Source: Bacteroidetes bacterium 47-18
GTDB lineage: Bacteria > Bacteroidota > Bacteroidia > Chitinophagales > Chitinophagaceae
Reading direction: 5' to 3'
DNA: 64,000 nucleotides
Assembly (NCBI GenBank): GCA_001897155.1
Contig: MKSF01000013.1
Location: 310,001-374,000 of the forward strand
Part shown: positions 34,485 through 44,551 of the stretch, in pieces
How positions within the stretch are numbered: position 1 is the first letter of the stretch
Layout of the letters: each line of letters starts with the position of its first letter
Program-made: the position numbers and the translations under genes
The notes under the pieces: generated by a model
The model's database searches: none
What the model was told of the DNA's origin: nothing
What the model saw: the letters and a program-made list of their open reading frames with translations, nothing else

Positions 34485-35864
34485 TTATAAAAGGACTCCC
34501 GACAATATAAGGATCGCCACGGAGAAATACAAGAGCAGCCCGGTGACATCTACCAGCGTAGATACAAAAGGCGCCGAAGAGCTGGCCGGGTCGGCCCCCA
34601 GCCTTTTAAGTATAAAGGGCAGCATGGCGCCTACCACGGAACCCCAGAGCACTATGCCTACAATGGAAAGGCTTACCGTCAGGCCCACCAGCATCCAGTG
34701 CTCCCCATAGGCATGGGTCAGCGCCTGGAAGCCATATACCCGGATCATCCCCAGCACACCCAGTATAGCACCGAGCAGCGTTCCTGCCAGCAGCTCCCTT
34801 TTCATCACATTCCACCAGTCCGTCAGCCGTACCTCGCCCATGGCCATAGCCTGGATGATGAGCGTGGAAGCCTGGGACCCGCTGTTGCCCCCGCTTGACA
34901 TAATAAGCGGTATGAACAGGATCAGCATCGTGGCCCTGGCCAGGCTGTCTTCAAAATGTTCTATAACGGTAGCGGTAAAGAGCTGTCCTATAAAGAGGAT
35001 CACCAGCCAGCCGGCCCTTTTTTTGACCAGGTGCAGGATAGATACATCGAGGTAAGGCTCGTCCAGCACTTCTGTACCCCCTATTTTCTGCATATCCTCC
35101 GTATATTCCTCATTGGCCACCCACAGGATGTCATCCACGGTCACAATCCCCAGCAATATCTTATTATCATCGGTCACCGGCAGGGCTACCCTGTTGTTGA
35201 GCCTGAAGGTCTGTATCGCTTCTTCCTGGGGGTCATTGGCGTTGAGGTAGATCAGCCGGTGGTCGCACAGCTCATCCACCGTGGTCGTGGGGTCCGCAAG
35301 GAGTATCTTACGGATCCGGAGATCATCCAGCAGCACGCCTTTTTCATCTATGACATAGACCACATCAATGGTTTCGGAGTTTACCCCGTAACGCCGGATG
35401 TGCTCCAGCACCCTGGAGACCTGCCAATCCTTCTTGACCGCAACATAATCGGGCGTCATCAGCCGGCCTATGGAATCTTCCTTGTAGCCGAGCAGCTTCA
35501 GCGCTTCCTTCCTGTCCTCGGTAGGAAGCATGATGATCAGCTTCTTTACCACGGCGCTGTCCAGCTCACTGAAAAAAGAGGTCCGGTCATCCGGCGGCAG
35601 CTCATTCATCAGCTCCGCTATCTTATTGCCGGGCAGCTTTTTTATGATGCGCTCCTGTACCTTGAAATCCAGTATCCGGAATACATGGACCGCCCGCGAC
35701 ATCGGCAGCATGGCCAGGAATTTGGTGCCTTCCTCCGGAAACTCATCCACAAGCTCCTTCACCTCCGAAATATTCAGATCCTCCAGCAATTCATTTAGCG
35801 CCTCGTTATCGCCCCTGTCGATAAGCGCTTCCGTTTGTTCGATTAAAGTTTCCAATTTTACCAT
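34485..35864 (-). CDS. mgtE: Magnesium transporter MgtE
   Basis: The 459-residue protein has the full MgtE layout: a helical N-domain (about 1-130, with NELPPDDRTSFFSEL), a CBS pair (about 135-260, including RLMTPDYVAVKKDW and ILGIVTVDDILWVANEE), and five membrane helices at the C-terminus. Conserved pore motifs include MSSGGNSGSQASTLIIQAMA and GADPASSSAPFVSTLVDVTG. It imports Mg2+ under control of cytosolic Mg2+ sensed by the N and CBS domains. It is the first gene of the mgtE-purD-DUF3109-pRiA4b operon. Confidence 0.95.
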   Translation of the reverse strand: MVKLETLIEQTEALIDRGDNEALNELLEDLNISEVKELVDEFPEEGTKFLAMLPMSRAVHVFRILDFKVQERIIKKLPGNKIAELMNELPPDDRTSFFSELDSAVVKKLIIMLPTEDRKEALKLLGYKEDSIGRLMTPDYVAVKKDWQVSRVLEHIRRYGVNSETIDVVYVIDEKGVLLDDLRIRKILLADPTTTVDELCDHRLIYLNANDPQEEAIQTFRLNNRVALPVTDDNKILLGIVTVDDILWVANEEYTEDMQKIGGTEVLDEPYLDVSILHLVKKRAGWLVILFIGQLFTATVIEHFEDSLARATMLILFIPLIMSSGGNSGSQASTLIIQAMAMGEVRLTDWWNVMKRELLAGTLLGAILGVLGMIRVYGFQALTHAYGEHWMLVGLTVSLSIVGIVLWGSVVGAMLPFILKRLGADPASSSAPFVSTLVDVTGLLLYFSVAILILSGVLL

Positions 35865-36001
35865 ATAGCCGTTTTTTGTACTGGCAGTGCCATGAAGATG
35901 GGCAGTCTGTATAAGCCCTGTAAATATGAATTTCTAGTCAGCCTGCAAAATTCGTTTATTTTACGGTTTTGTAAAAATATCCGGGTAAATTTAATTGGAA
36001 C

Positions 36002-36763
36002 TTAAAAAGTGAACCGGGCGCTGATCCCGTAGTTGAAAAGCGTATTTTCCTTTTCGGTACGGGCTATATAATTATACTCCCAGCGGGTCTGGAGACTGAA
36101 AAATTTCCATACGGGGATATTGAGGACATTCGCCGTTCTCAGGTTATAGTCTCCTGCCTTGTTCAGCGCGGGCTGCCAGTAGGTGGTGGATTCAAGCGAT
36201 ATTTTCCGCTGCAGCAGGAACAGCTTCAGTTGCACCCGGAGCGAGTTCCTGACAATGGAATAGTTGTCCCGCACGCCTTCGGGGTTGAGGAAGTTGCTCT
36301 CCTCCCAGATGAAGCCGTTGCTCAGCTTCAGGCTGATAAAGTCATTTTTCCTGTCATCCAGCACCTTATAGGCTACACCTGCACCGGCCTGGTACTCATT
36401 GAAGATATTAAGGGAGAAACTGCTGGTATAGCTTCCCAGTATCCAGGAATTCAGCCTTTTTTCGCTGTCGTGGTAATAATTGCCATCCACCAGTCCTATA
36501 AAATCGTTATTGGTGAGCCCCGCGAGGTTGGATCCGTAGATCCATTTGGCATTGGCATTGAATTCCAGCCGGTCCCTGCTGTAAGCATAGATCAGTTGGT
36601 TGGTAAACAGGTGTACCCTGTCGGCCGGGGTAATATTCATAGAGCCGTTGGCCGCCATTCTCAGCGTATGATACCTGGGTATGGTATCCGGCCGGCTTTC
36701 CGTCTGTGCCCGGAGCGGTGATACGTTCAGGGCTGTAATCAAAGCAATCCAATATAACTTCAT
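36002..36763 (-). CDS. DUF481 outer-membrane beta-barrel protein
   Basis: The 253-residue protein has a signal peptide (LITALNVSPLRAQ) and then alternating aromatic beta strands such as DRLEFNANAKWIYG and FFSLQTRWEYNYIARTE, ending in a C-terminal GISARFTF with terminal Phe, as expected for an outer-membrane barrel. It fits the DUF481 family of predicted porin-like proteins. The function is unknown. It is divergent from the giant T9SS protein gene. Confidence 0.8.
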   Translation of the reverse strand: MKLYWIALITALNVSPLRAQTESRPDTIPRYHTLRMAANGSMNITPADRVHLFTNQLIYAYSRDRLEFNANAKWIYGSNLAGLTNNDFIGLVDGNYYHDSEKRLNSWILGSYTSSFSLNIFNEYQAGAGVAYKVLDDRKNDFISLKLSNGFIWEESNFLNPEGVRDNYSIVRNSLRVQLKLFLLQRKISLESTTYWQPALNKAGDYNLRTANVLNIPVWKFFSLQTRWEYNYIARTEKENTLFNYGISARFTF

Positions 36764-37088
36764 GCGCCAAAGATAAAGAATACCCGCCGGGCCAAAAACA
36801 GGTCCGCGGCAACTGAAAGATCTCGTTTTAAAGCTCGCCTGTTATTTTCCGGGCTTCCTGTTGTTTTCAAGCTTAAAAGTCCCCGACGTAACATATTAAA
36901 AGTAATAACTATACACTATTACATAATTATAAGTAATATCTATAATAATAGCTAATTATATACCAATGATTCTTATAAAAGTAAAGATGCAATCAATATG
37001 TAAATAGAATATTTTAGTTAACGAATTGATAAACGTAACATTACAATCACTTATTTGTACTAACTTTATAAATAATAAAAGAAAATAT
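36764..37088. other. AT-rich divergent regulatory region
   Basis: This 325-bp stretch lies between the DUF481 gene and the large T9SS gene and is very AT-rich from about 36890 on. It contains an inverted repeat GTAATA-N9-TATTAC (36902-36922) and several AGTAATA-like repeats that could be regulator sites. TAACTTTATA at 37061-37070 resembles a weak -7 region for the T9SS gene 19 bp downstream. No gene is seen. Confidence 0.4.
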
Positions 37089-40000
37089 ATGATAAAAAAA
37101 CTATTGTATCTGGTAACTTTTTGCGTTTTTTGGATCTCTGCAAGCGCGCAATCGGTCATCTTTGATAACGTACCGCCTCTTGTAAGCGACGGGAACACCG
37201 CGGGCGGGGTCTGCTTTAATTTTACGGTACAGCAGCCGGTCTTCCTGGACTCGGTCAGGTGCAACCTGTCCGCTACAACAGGCACCGCTACCATCTGGTA
37301 CAACCCGAATAAGATCAACGGGCAGCCGGTCATCAATGCGGCGAACGGGTGGATTAATGCCGGGAGCGTAACCGTTACCGGGTCCGCTTCCACCACCAAC
37401 CGGACAGCGATGACCAATATCCCGGTATTCCTGAACTTACAGGTCAACCCGGGCGACACCATAGGCATAGCCATACAGTGGACCGGCAACAATTTCCCGA
37501 CCACCAATGTCAATATCCCTACTTTTACCGATGGTACGGTGACCATGATCGCAGACGCCTCATGCGCCTATACCTTCACTTCCACTATGACCACCTTTTA
37601 TACGCCCAGGCAGATCAACGGGGGTGTGATATACAGGATGGCCCGCAAAGCCACCAATGACATCGGCGTCCATGAGCTGATCAGCCCCGTAAATTTTTGT
37701 TCCGGGCCGCAGAGCATAAGGGTGAAGATAAGGAACTTTGGCAATAACGTTGTCAGCAGCGGCACCATCAACTGGACACTGGACGGCCTGGCGCAGACGC
37801 CTGTCAGCCTTACCAGTCCCCTGGATTCATTTTTAGGCGCCGGCCCTTACGATACTATTGTGACGCTGGGAAGCCATACATTTACCAATGCTCCCGTCAC
37901 TTTAAAAGCCTGGACCAGCGCTCCCAACGGGCAGCCCGACACTTCCAACCTAAATGATACGCTCATAGCGGTATTACAGCCCAGCTTATCCGGCTACTAT
38001 ACCGTCAACAGTACGCAGCCGGCATCAGGCACCAACTTCCAGAACATCACTGCGCTCACCAATGCGCTGAATACCGTGGGGGTCTGCGGGCCCGTGGTAG
38101 TGGATATCGTTACAGGAACGGGACCCTATACCGGCAAGGTGGAGTTCGGCAATATACCAGGGAGCAGCAACATCAATACCGTACGCATCAACGGTAACGG
38201 CAATACCGTGAATGTGGCCAGCTCCGCGACAAACGGAGCAAGGGAATTACTGCTGCTGGATAATACTTCCTACCTGACCGTGGACGGGTTGAACTTTGTT
38301 TCTACCGGCAGTGCGGGATGGGGAGCGCTTATAACCAACGGCTCAAGCTATGACAGTATACAAAACTGTACTTTCGACCTCTCTTCCATTACCTCTACGG
38401 CTTCCGCCAGCAATTCCGGCATCCTCTTCAGCGGAGGGAACAGCGCTGCGACAACGGCGGGACCCAGCGGCAAGCATATGTATATCGGCAACAATCACCT
38501 TATCGGTTCGGCAGGTGCAGGCGGCCTGTATTACGGCATCAGCCTGAATGATAACGCGGACAGCAACACCGTACAAGGCAATACCGTGGAGAATTATTAT
38601 TATTACGGGATCTACCTGGCGGTCAATTCCGGCAACAGGATCATCTCCAACAGGATAGAAAGACCGCGTAAGACAACCGGCTTTACTACCATCTATCCCA
38701 TATACCTGGCTTCAGGCGCCAGCGTAGGGCACCTTATCGATGGCAATATCATCGCCAACATGGCAGCGCCGTCTGCAAGCAATACAAGCAACTGCTATGG
38801 TATCTACATACTGGCGGACGCTACTGCCGCACAGCCCATTATCGTTTCCAATAATCTCATGTATAATGTCAAGGCGGGCCTGACCTACGGGGTCTACCTG
38901 TCCACCGCTACCAATATCCTGGTGCATCATAATACGCTGGATTTTGGTGTGGCTACCGGCAGCAGCAGCGCCGTGTACGGATTGTATGCCACAGGCACCA
39001 ATACAGGCAGCCAATTCATGAACAACAGCGTCAGCATCACCGCAGGGGGTACCGGTACCGTGTACGGCTTCTATTATTCTGCCGCGGCATCCGTAAGCGA
39101 CGCGCAGAAAAACAATTTCTACCTGAATTCATCTACGGCAGCTACGCAAAATTACGGGTACTATACCACCGCTTACCCTACACGGGCGGCCTTTATAGCC
39201 GCTTACCCCGCGCTGGAGGTGAACTCTCCTGCCGCAGCGCCGCAATATATGAATCCTGCCCTGGAAGATTTCAGCCCGCTGAGCAGCGCATTGATAGGGG
39301 CGGGTATGAACCTGATAGCCAGCGTACCGCGCGATATCAGGGGTAATTTCAGGACCGCTGCCCCTACTATCGGCGCTTTTGAAAGAGACCTGAACATACC
39401 GGACAACCTGGCCCTCATCAGGCTGACTGACCCGAACGGCATCTACTGTGCCGATACCCAGGGCGTGCATATCGAGGTTGCCAATATGGGCAATACAGCC
39501 ATCAGCAGCTTCAAAATCACCGGGACCTATAACGGCACGCCTCTGGATACCGTTACCTATAACCAGGCGCTTACTACCGTAGTGGTCAACCCGGCCACGG
39601 CCATTGCTACCGTATTCTTTAAGGATCTGCCGGTAAGCACCGCCGTCAACAACCTGATATTATGGGTGGTGTCCGTCAATGACCTTCCTGACGGCGATAA
39701 TACCAACGATACCCTTACCGCAACGCTTCAGGGCTATAATTTCACCCTGGCGTCCACAGCAGATACGCTCTGCGCCAATACGACCTCGCGCCTGACGCTG
39801 TCTCCCGGCACAGCAGGCAATGATATCATCTGGCAGTCCTCCCCGGATGGCAATACCTGGAATACGATCAGCGGCGCCAATGACTCCGTCTATCTTGCCA
39901 CCATTACCAATCATACCCATTACAGGGTGTTTGTGGACAAAGGACTGAACGGGTGCTATTCCGACGAGCGTTATCTTTTCTTTACCTCACCGGAGATCAC

Positions 40001-41597
40001 CTATACTGCCGATTCTTCCGTATGTGCGGGCGGTCCCGTTGCGCTGGTTGCACAAAGCTCCGCAGGAAGCAGGGTCAACTGGTATGATAATATAAGCGCC
40101 GAAACCCCGGTCCATACGGGAGATACGCTGGATATACCTAACCTGCTGGGCAATACCACTTTCTACGCGGAAGCGATGACAGGCAACGGGCCCGGAAATG
40201 CAGGTCCCTTAACACCGGCTTCGGTAGGCACAAACTCAGGTACATCCTCTGCCTATACGACCTATTATATGTCCTTTGATGTGCTGCAGTCCACCACCCT
40301 GCTTTCCGTGGATATCTTCCCTACAGCAGCTATCAACTCCAGCGCCAGCATCGTTATCCTGGATCCCAACCAGAATATCATCGCTACGGTCCCTTATACA
40401 ACGACCGTTACAGGTGGTGCCACCGCACAGACCATCCCTATGAATATACAGCTGCCACCGGGCACAGGATACAGGATGGGGCAGGCAGCAGGTCCTATCG
40501 CGCTTTCCCGTAATTCAGCCGGTGCCAGCTACCCGTACACATCGGATGCCATCAGCATTACCGGCAACAATATGGGTGCAGGCTACTACTATTATTTTTA
40601 CAACTGGAAATTCGAATCCGGGTGTAAATCGGCCAGGGTACCTGTAAATGCCCGTATCGTCCAATCTCCCGTAGTGGATCTCGGGAGCGATATCAACGAC
40701 TGTTTTGATGAAGGAGCCTATGTTTTCCTGAATGCCAGGAACTCCGGTATGGCGTATACCTGGGACAATGGCGATACCGGCCAGGTAAGGGTTATTGCCA
40801 ACAGCGGCAGGTACTGGGTACATGTGGCCAATGAGCTCGGCTGCTTCGATACCGATACGGTCAATGTGACCATCAAGCGTAACCCCGTGTCCCTGCTGGG
40901 CAATGATACCGTGGTTTGTAAGAATACGCCCCTGGTGCTGGATGCCGGTCCTAATGGCATGCAATACTTCTGGAGCAACAACACCACTTCCCAGACCACT
41001 ACGGTACGCACCTCCAATACCTACCGGGTGAATATCATCGGCGATAACGGCTGTACCACCATAGACAGCATCCGCGTGGATATGAGCGGTAACCCGCCGC
41101 TGTATGACAAGATACAGGTACAGAATCTCGGGATCAATACCTTCAGCTTCCGCCTTATCAATGCGGAGAGCATACAGTCCATGAAATGGAATTTCGGGGA
41201 CGGCAGCTCCAGCTATGCGGCTTCGCCTACGCACACTTACGCCAGTGACGGCAATTACATCGTAACGCTGGAAACGTTCAGCAACTGCGGCGGCAAAGGA
41301 GATACCATCACCGTGCACGTTAAAGGACTGGGTATCGAAGACCTTGACAGGAACAGCCAGGTAGGACTCTACCCGAACCCTGCAAAAGATATGATCACCA
41401 TAAGCTGTAAGAACACGGCTGAAAAGATCAGGCAGATCAGCCTGCTGGATATTTCCGGAAGGGAGCTCCGTACACTGGAAGACATACACGCTTCCGAAAC
41501 CAGTATGGATGTGAGCCAGCTTACAGACGGTATGTACCTGATACAGGTCGTTACCGATGCTTATGTCTATAAGCTGAAGTTCAATAAAGCACATTAA
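37089..41597 (+). CDS. Very large T9SS surface protein with beta-helix, Ig-like and PKD domains
   Basis: From ATG 37089 the protein has 1,502 residues; this start gives a clean signal peptide (MIKKLLYLVTFCVFWISASAQ). Two beta-sandwich regions come first. A right-handed parallel beta-helix with NosD-like turns follows (about 330-610 of the mature form, e.g. NTVQGNTVENYYYYGIYLAV), then CARDB/Ig-like repeats including two VxLGxD...C...TCN-type segments near the end. A PKD-like domain (GDGSSSYAASPTHTYASDGN) precedes a T9SS type A sorting domain (VGLYPNPAKDM to KLKFNKAH). It is an adhesin- or matrix-like surface protein; the ligand is unknown. Confidence 0.88.
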   Translation: MIKKLLYLVTFCVFWISASAQSVIFDNVPPLVSDGNTAGGVCFNFTVQQPVFLDSVRCNLSATTGTATIWYNPNKINGQPVINAANGWINAGSVTVTGSASTTNRTAMTNIPVFLNLQVNPGDTIGIAIQWTGNNFPTTNVNIPTFTDGTVTMIADASCAYTFTSTMTTFYTPRQINGGVIYRMARKATNDIGVHELISPVNFCSGPQSIRVKIRNFGNNVVSSGTINWTLDGLAQTPVSLTSPLDSFLGAGPYDTIVTLGSHTFTNAPVTLKAWTSAPNGQPDTSNLNDTLIAVLQPSLSGYYTVNSTQPASGTNFQNITALTNALNTVGVCGPVVVDIVTGTGPYTGKVEFGNIPGSSNINTVRINGNGNTVNVASSATNGARELLLLDNTSYLTVDGLNFVSTGSAGWGALITNGSSYDSIQNCTFDLSSITSTASASNSGILFSGGNSAATTAGPSGKHMYIGNNHLIGSAGAGGLYYGISLNDNADSNTVQGNTVENYYYYGIYLAVNSGNRIISNRIERPRKTTGFTTIYPIYLASGASVGHLIDGNIIANMAAPSASNTSNCYGIYILADATAAQPIIVSNNLMYNVKAGLTYGVYLSTATNILVHHNTLDFGVATGSSSAVYGLYATGTNTGSQFMNNSVSITAGGTGTVYGFYYSAAASVSDAQKNNFYLNSSTAATQNYGYYTTAYPTRAAFIAAYPALEVNSPAAAPQYMNPALEDFSPLSSALIGAGMNLIASVPRDIRGNFRTAAPTIGAFERDLNIPDNLALIRLTDPNGIYCADTQGVHIEVANMGNTAISSFKITGTYNGTPLDTVTYNQALTTVVVNPATAIATVFFKDLPVSTAVNNLILWVVSVNDLPDGDNTNDTLTATLQGYNFTLASTADTLCANTTSRLTLSPGTAGNDIIWQSSPDGNTWNTISGANDSVYLATITNHTHYRVFVDKGLNGCYSDERYLFFTSPEITYTADSSVCAGGPVALVAQSSAGSRVNWYDNISAETPVHTGDTLDIPNLLGNTTFYAEAMTGNGPGNAGPLTPASVGTNSGTSSAYTTYYMSFDVLQSTTLLSVDIFPTAAINSSASIVILDPNQNIIATVPYTTTVTGGATAQTIPMNIQLPPGTGYRMGQAAGPIALSRNSAGASYPYTSDAISITGNNMGAGYYYYFYNWKFESGCKSARVPVNARIVQSPVVDLGSDINDCFDEGAYVFLNARNSGMAYTWDNGDTGQVRVIANSGRYWVHVANELGCFDTDTVNVTIKRNPVSLLGNDTVVCKNTPLVLDAGPNGMQYFWSNNTTSQTTTVRTSNTYRVNIIGDNGCTTIDSIRVDMSGNPPLYDKIQVQNLGINTFSFRLINAESIQSMKWNFGDGSSSYAASPTHTYASDGNYIVTLETFSNCGGKGDTITVHVKGLGIEDLDRNSQVGLYPNPAKDMITISCKNTAEKIRQISLLDISGRELRTLEDIHASETSMDVSQLTDGMYLIQVVTDAYVYKLKFNKAH

Positions 41598-41640
41598 CCT
41601 TAACCGGCTTCATAAAAAGAAGCTGCCGGATATAAATAAC

Positions 41641-41666
41641 GAGGCTGTCCTGATACGGGCAGCCTC
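41641..41666 (+). terminator. Intrinsic terminator of the large T9SS gene
   Basis: A 10-bp stem (GAGGCTGTCC, 41641-41650, with 41657-41666, one G-T wobble) and 6-nt loop are followed by TTTTATTAT. It is close kin to the terminator at 25367-25391. Confidence 0.88.
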
Positions 41667-41674
41667 TTTTATTA

Positions 41675-41810
41675 TCACATTGAGGAGCCTGTCGTGTCAC
41701 ATTGAGCCTGTCGTGTCACATTGAGCCTGTCGAAATGTGATAGGTATATACAAACAACCCTGTCAATATTTCGACTGGGCTTAATATGACAGGGTTGTTT
41801 GCTTTTTAGA
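41675..41810. repeat. Interspersed element, copy 1 (three 19-bp-type units plus hairpin)
   Basis: The copy starts with three units of TCACATTGAGCCTGTCG(TG) type (41675-41696 with a 3-bp insertion, 41697-41715, 41716-41740). The last unit continues into AAATGTGA so that it can fold on itself. A perfect 14-bp hairpin follows (41752-41765 with 41787-41800, AAACAACCCTGTCA arm) with a T-rich tail GCTTTTTAG. The same layout recurs at 44381 and 53320. It follows the terminator of the T9SS gene. Confidence 0.75.
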
Positions 41811-42004
41811 CGGGCCTTCTTTTATTTCCCGATGCCCCGTAGCGGGCGCGCTTCACTGACAGCACGATAAGGGATACCCTCATATAGCACACCAGGTATC
41901 GCCATAGGCCAGGCAAATGCCTTCCCCCTTTTTATTTTACCTTACCGTAATATCAAAGTAAATATTTTGAAGTATCTTTAAATGACCATTTGAAAAAATA
42001 TAAG

Positions 42005-43675
42005 ATGAAAAAGAGCCTGTTACTGTTATTCGTAGCAGCAGCCTGCCAACACCTGAATGTAGCTGCTCAGAACAAATCCGCCACAGACAATTATTTTGAG
42101 ATATCCAAGAACCTTGAGATCACTTCCAATATCTATAAAGAGCTCAATGAGTATTATGTAGACCCCATAGAGCCGGGCAGGATGCTCAAGAACAGCCTGG
42201 ACGCCATGCTGAAAGGCCTGGACCCCTATACCGTTTATATTTCCGAATCGGAGATCGAAGATCACCAGCTCCTCTCGGCAGGAGAATACGGCGGGATAGG
42301 CGCTTCCATCTTTAAAAGCCAGGGCGGTCATTTCGTTTTTGACGCGCCTATCCAGAACGGACCGGCAGATAAGGCCGGCATCAGGAGCGGCGATATCCTG
42401 GTAGCCATAGACGGCAAGCCGATTGACAAGCTGAGCATTGAGCAGATCGGGCTGCTCTTCCGCGGCGCTCCGAAAACATCCCTCGATATCGGGATCAGGC
42501 ACCCGGTCACCCAGAAGGTCTCCTCCAAGCGCATCATCAGGGAAAGCGTGGATATTCCCACCATCAATTATGCCGCGCTGATAGGCAGGAACAAAGACAT
42601 TGCCTATGTGCACCTGGGACAGTTTACCCCTAATTGCAGCATGGAACTGCGTTATAAGCTGGACAGCCTTAAAGCGGCCAACCAGAACAAGCTGTCAGGA
42701 GTAGTGCTGGACCTCCGCGATAATCCCGGGGGGCTGCTGGATGAGGCCGTAAAGATCTGCAACCTGTTCGTGGATAAAGGACAGACCATTGTAACCACCA
42801 AAGGCAATTCCGATGAGTGGGACAAATCCTTTGCTACCACCGGGCCGGCCTGGGACCTGCAGATACCCTTAACCGTGCTGATCAACAGCGCGTCCGCCAG
42901 CGCATCCGAAATAGTAGCGGGCACCATACAGGACCTCGACAGGGGCATCGTCATCGGTCAGCGCAGCTACGGGAAGGGGCTGGTGCAGGTGATCAAGAAC
43001 ATCGGGTATAATTCCAGACTGAAAATAACGACCGCCAAGTATTATACGCCTTCCGGCCGCTGCATACAATCCACGGATTATTCCCATAAAAATCCCGACG
43101 GCAGCGTCAACAGCATTGCCGATTCGCTGAAGGTACTGTTCAAGACCCGGAAAGGACGCAGCGTGTATGACGGCGGCGGTATTGAGCCGGACCTGAATAT
43201 CGTGGCGGGCAAGAACACCACCCTTATTTCCTCCCTGCAGTCCGGTAAGGTCCTTTTTGATTACGCAACCCTGTATTATCATAAGCATACCTCCATTGCA
43301 CCTGCCAGAGAGTACTATTTTTCGGCAGCCGACTTTGAAGATTTTAAAAAGTGGCTCCAGTCGCAGCCCGCAGCCTACCAGACAGAAAGCGAAAAGAAGA
43401 TAGAGGAGCTGAAGCAGTTCCTGAAGCAGGAACAGTACGGCAATGCTGTACAGTCCGCCGTCAGCCAGCTGGAGCAGCAACTGAAACAATACAAGCTGAC
43501 GGAAGTGGAAAACCATAAAAAAGAAATAATTTCGTTGCTCAACTCAGAGATCGTGTCCCGCTATTATTACCAGCGAGGTACCATTGAGAATAAGCTGTCC
43601 AAGGACGATGAGGCGATAAAGCAGGCCCTGGAAGTGCTGTATGATACCAGGATGTACAGCAGCATCTTACAATAA
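42005..43675 (+). CDS. S41 family C-terminal processing peptidase
   Basis: I chose ATG 42005 (MKKSLLLLFV) over an in-frame TTG 15 bp upstream because it starts the signal peptide directly. The 556-residue protein has an N-terminal helical region, a PDZ domain (about 90-175, with GGIGASI and GIRSGDILVAIDG), and the S41 protease core. The catalytic Ser-Lys dyad is S299 (SASASASEI) and K324 (RSYGKGLVQ). The C-terminal 170 residues are largely helical. Such proteases process or degrade periplasmic proteins. A deoxynucleoside kinase gene follows after 19 bp. Confidence 0.93.
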   Translation: MKKSLLLLFVAAACQHLNVAAQNKSATDNYFEISKNLEITSNIYKELNEYYVDPIEPGRMLKNSLDAMLKGLDPYTVYISESEIEDHQLLSAGEYGGIGASIFKSQGGHFVFDAPIQNGPADKAGIRSGDILVAIDGKPIDKLSIEQIGLLFRGAPKTSLDIGIRHPVTQKVSSKRIIRESVDIPTINYAALIGRNKDIAYVHLGQFTPNCSMELRYKLDSLKAANQNKLSGVVLDLRDNPGGLLDEAVKICNLFVDKGQTIVTTKGNSDEWDKSFATTGPAWDLQIPLTVLINSASASASEIVAGTIQDLDRGIVIGQRSYGKGLVQVIKNIGYNSRLKITTAKYYTPSGRCIQSTDYSHKNPDGSVNSIADSLKVLFKTRKGRSVYDGGGIEPDLNIVAGKNTTLISSLQSGKVLFDYATLYYHKHTSIAPAREYYFSAADFEDFKKWLQSQPAAYQTESEKKIEELKQFLKQEQYGNAVQSAVSQLEQQLKQYKLTEVENHKKEIISLLNSEIVSRYYYQRGTIENKLSKDDEAIKQALEVLYDTRMYSSILQ

Positions 43676-43694
43676 TACTATTTGCATTCGATAC

Positions 43695-44330
43695 ATGACA
43701 CAACTCAAACATATAGCCGTAGTAGGTAATATCGGCGCGGGCAAGACCACACTTACCAAATTGCTGGCACAACATTACAACTGGACCCCGCAGTATGAAT
43801 CTGCAGATGAAAATCCTTATATCATAGATTTTTACAACGATATGCACCGCTGGTCCTTCAACCTGCAGATCTACTTTCTGAATGCAAGGCTTACGCAACT
43901 GCTGGAGATACAGGAAAGCGGCGTGACCGTCATACAGGACCGCACCATTTACGAGGACGCCTATATCTTTGCCCCCAACCTCCAGGAAATGGGCCTGATG
44001 GCGAAGCGGGATTTTGACAATTACATTGCCATATTCAATACCATCAAGAAGATGATCAAGCCGCCGGGGCTCCTGATCTACCTGAAAGCGTCCCTGCCGG
44101 CGCTGGTGGACCAGATACAGAAAAGAGGCCGGGAGTATGAGGACAGCATCCGGCTGGATTACCTGAAGCGGCTGAATGAGCATTACAACAACTGGATCGA
44201 TAATTATACCGACGGCAAGCTGCTCATCATCAATGTGGATGAATGCAATTTTGCAGAAAAGGAAGAGGACTTTGCCGAGGTCATCAGGCGTATAGACGTG
44301 GAAATGAACGGGCTTTTCAATGAGCTTTAA
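43695..44330 (+). CDS. Deoxynucleoside kinase
   Basis: From ATG 43695 the protein has 211 residues with the P-loop GNIGAGKTTLTK (about 10-21), the substrate-binding EdSADENPY-type segment (ESADENPYI) and the conserved DRTIYEDAYIFA motif. A lid region with RGREYEDSIRLDYL follows. It phosphorylates deoxynucleosides to dNMPs in salvage; specificity (dA/dG versus pyrimidine) cannot be told by eye. Start 43695 is preferred because residues before it are non-conserved. It lies 19 bp after the S41 protease gene and is probably co-transcribed. Confidence 0.92.
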   Translation: MTQLKHIAVVGNIGAGKTTLTKLLAQHYNWTPQYESADENPYIIDFYNDMHRWSFNLQIYFLNARLTQLLEIQESGVTVIQDRTIYEDAYIFAPNLQEMGLMAKRDFDNYIAIFNTIKKMIKPPGLLIYLKASLPALVDQIQKRGREYEDSIRLDYLKRLNEHYNNWIDNYTDGKLLIINVDECNFAEKEEDFAEVIRRIDVEMNGLFNEL

Positions 44331-44380
44331 GACTCTGGCCCTGCTTTATTCAGAAATATATATAAAAGACCCTTGTATTG

Positions 44381-44514
44381 TCACATTGAGCTTGTCGTAT
44401 CACATTAAGTCTGCTATGTCACATTGAGCTCGTCGAAATGTGTGCTATGTACCAATAAGCAACCCTGTCAATATTCCGGCTTCGCTCCATATGACAGGGT
44501 TATTTTCTTTTTAG
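44381..44514. repeat. Interspersed element, copy 2
   Basis: Two exact 19-bp units (44381-44399 and 44400-44418) are followed by a third that extends to AAATGTG (44419-44442). A 10-bp hairpin (AACCCTGTCA, 44461-44470, with 44492-44501) and tail TATTTTCTTTTTAGG come next. It sits between the convergent deoxynucleoside kinase and GT9 genes and probably serves as terminator for one or both. Confidence 0.75.
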
Positions 44515-44551
44515 GCAATTCTTTTTTATTTGAAGCGCCGGCCTGTGACCG

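Noticed and set aside
40515-41594. 359-codon minus-strand frame inside the large T9SS gene
   Set aside because: The plus-strand frame has a signal peptide, PKD and sorting domain; the antisense frame has none and is a by-product.
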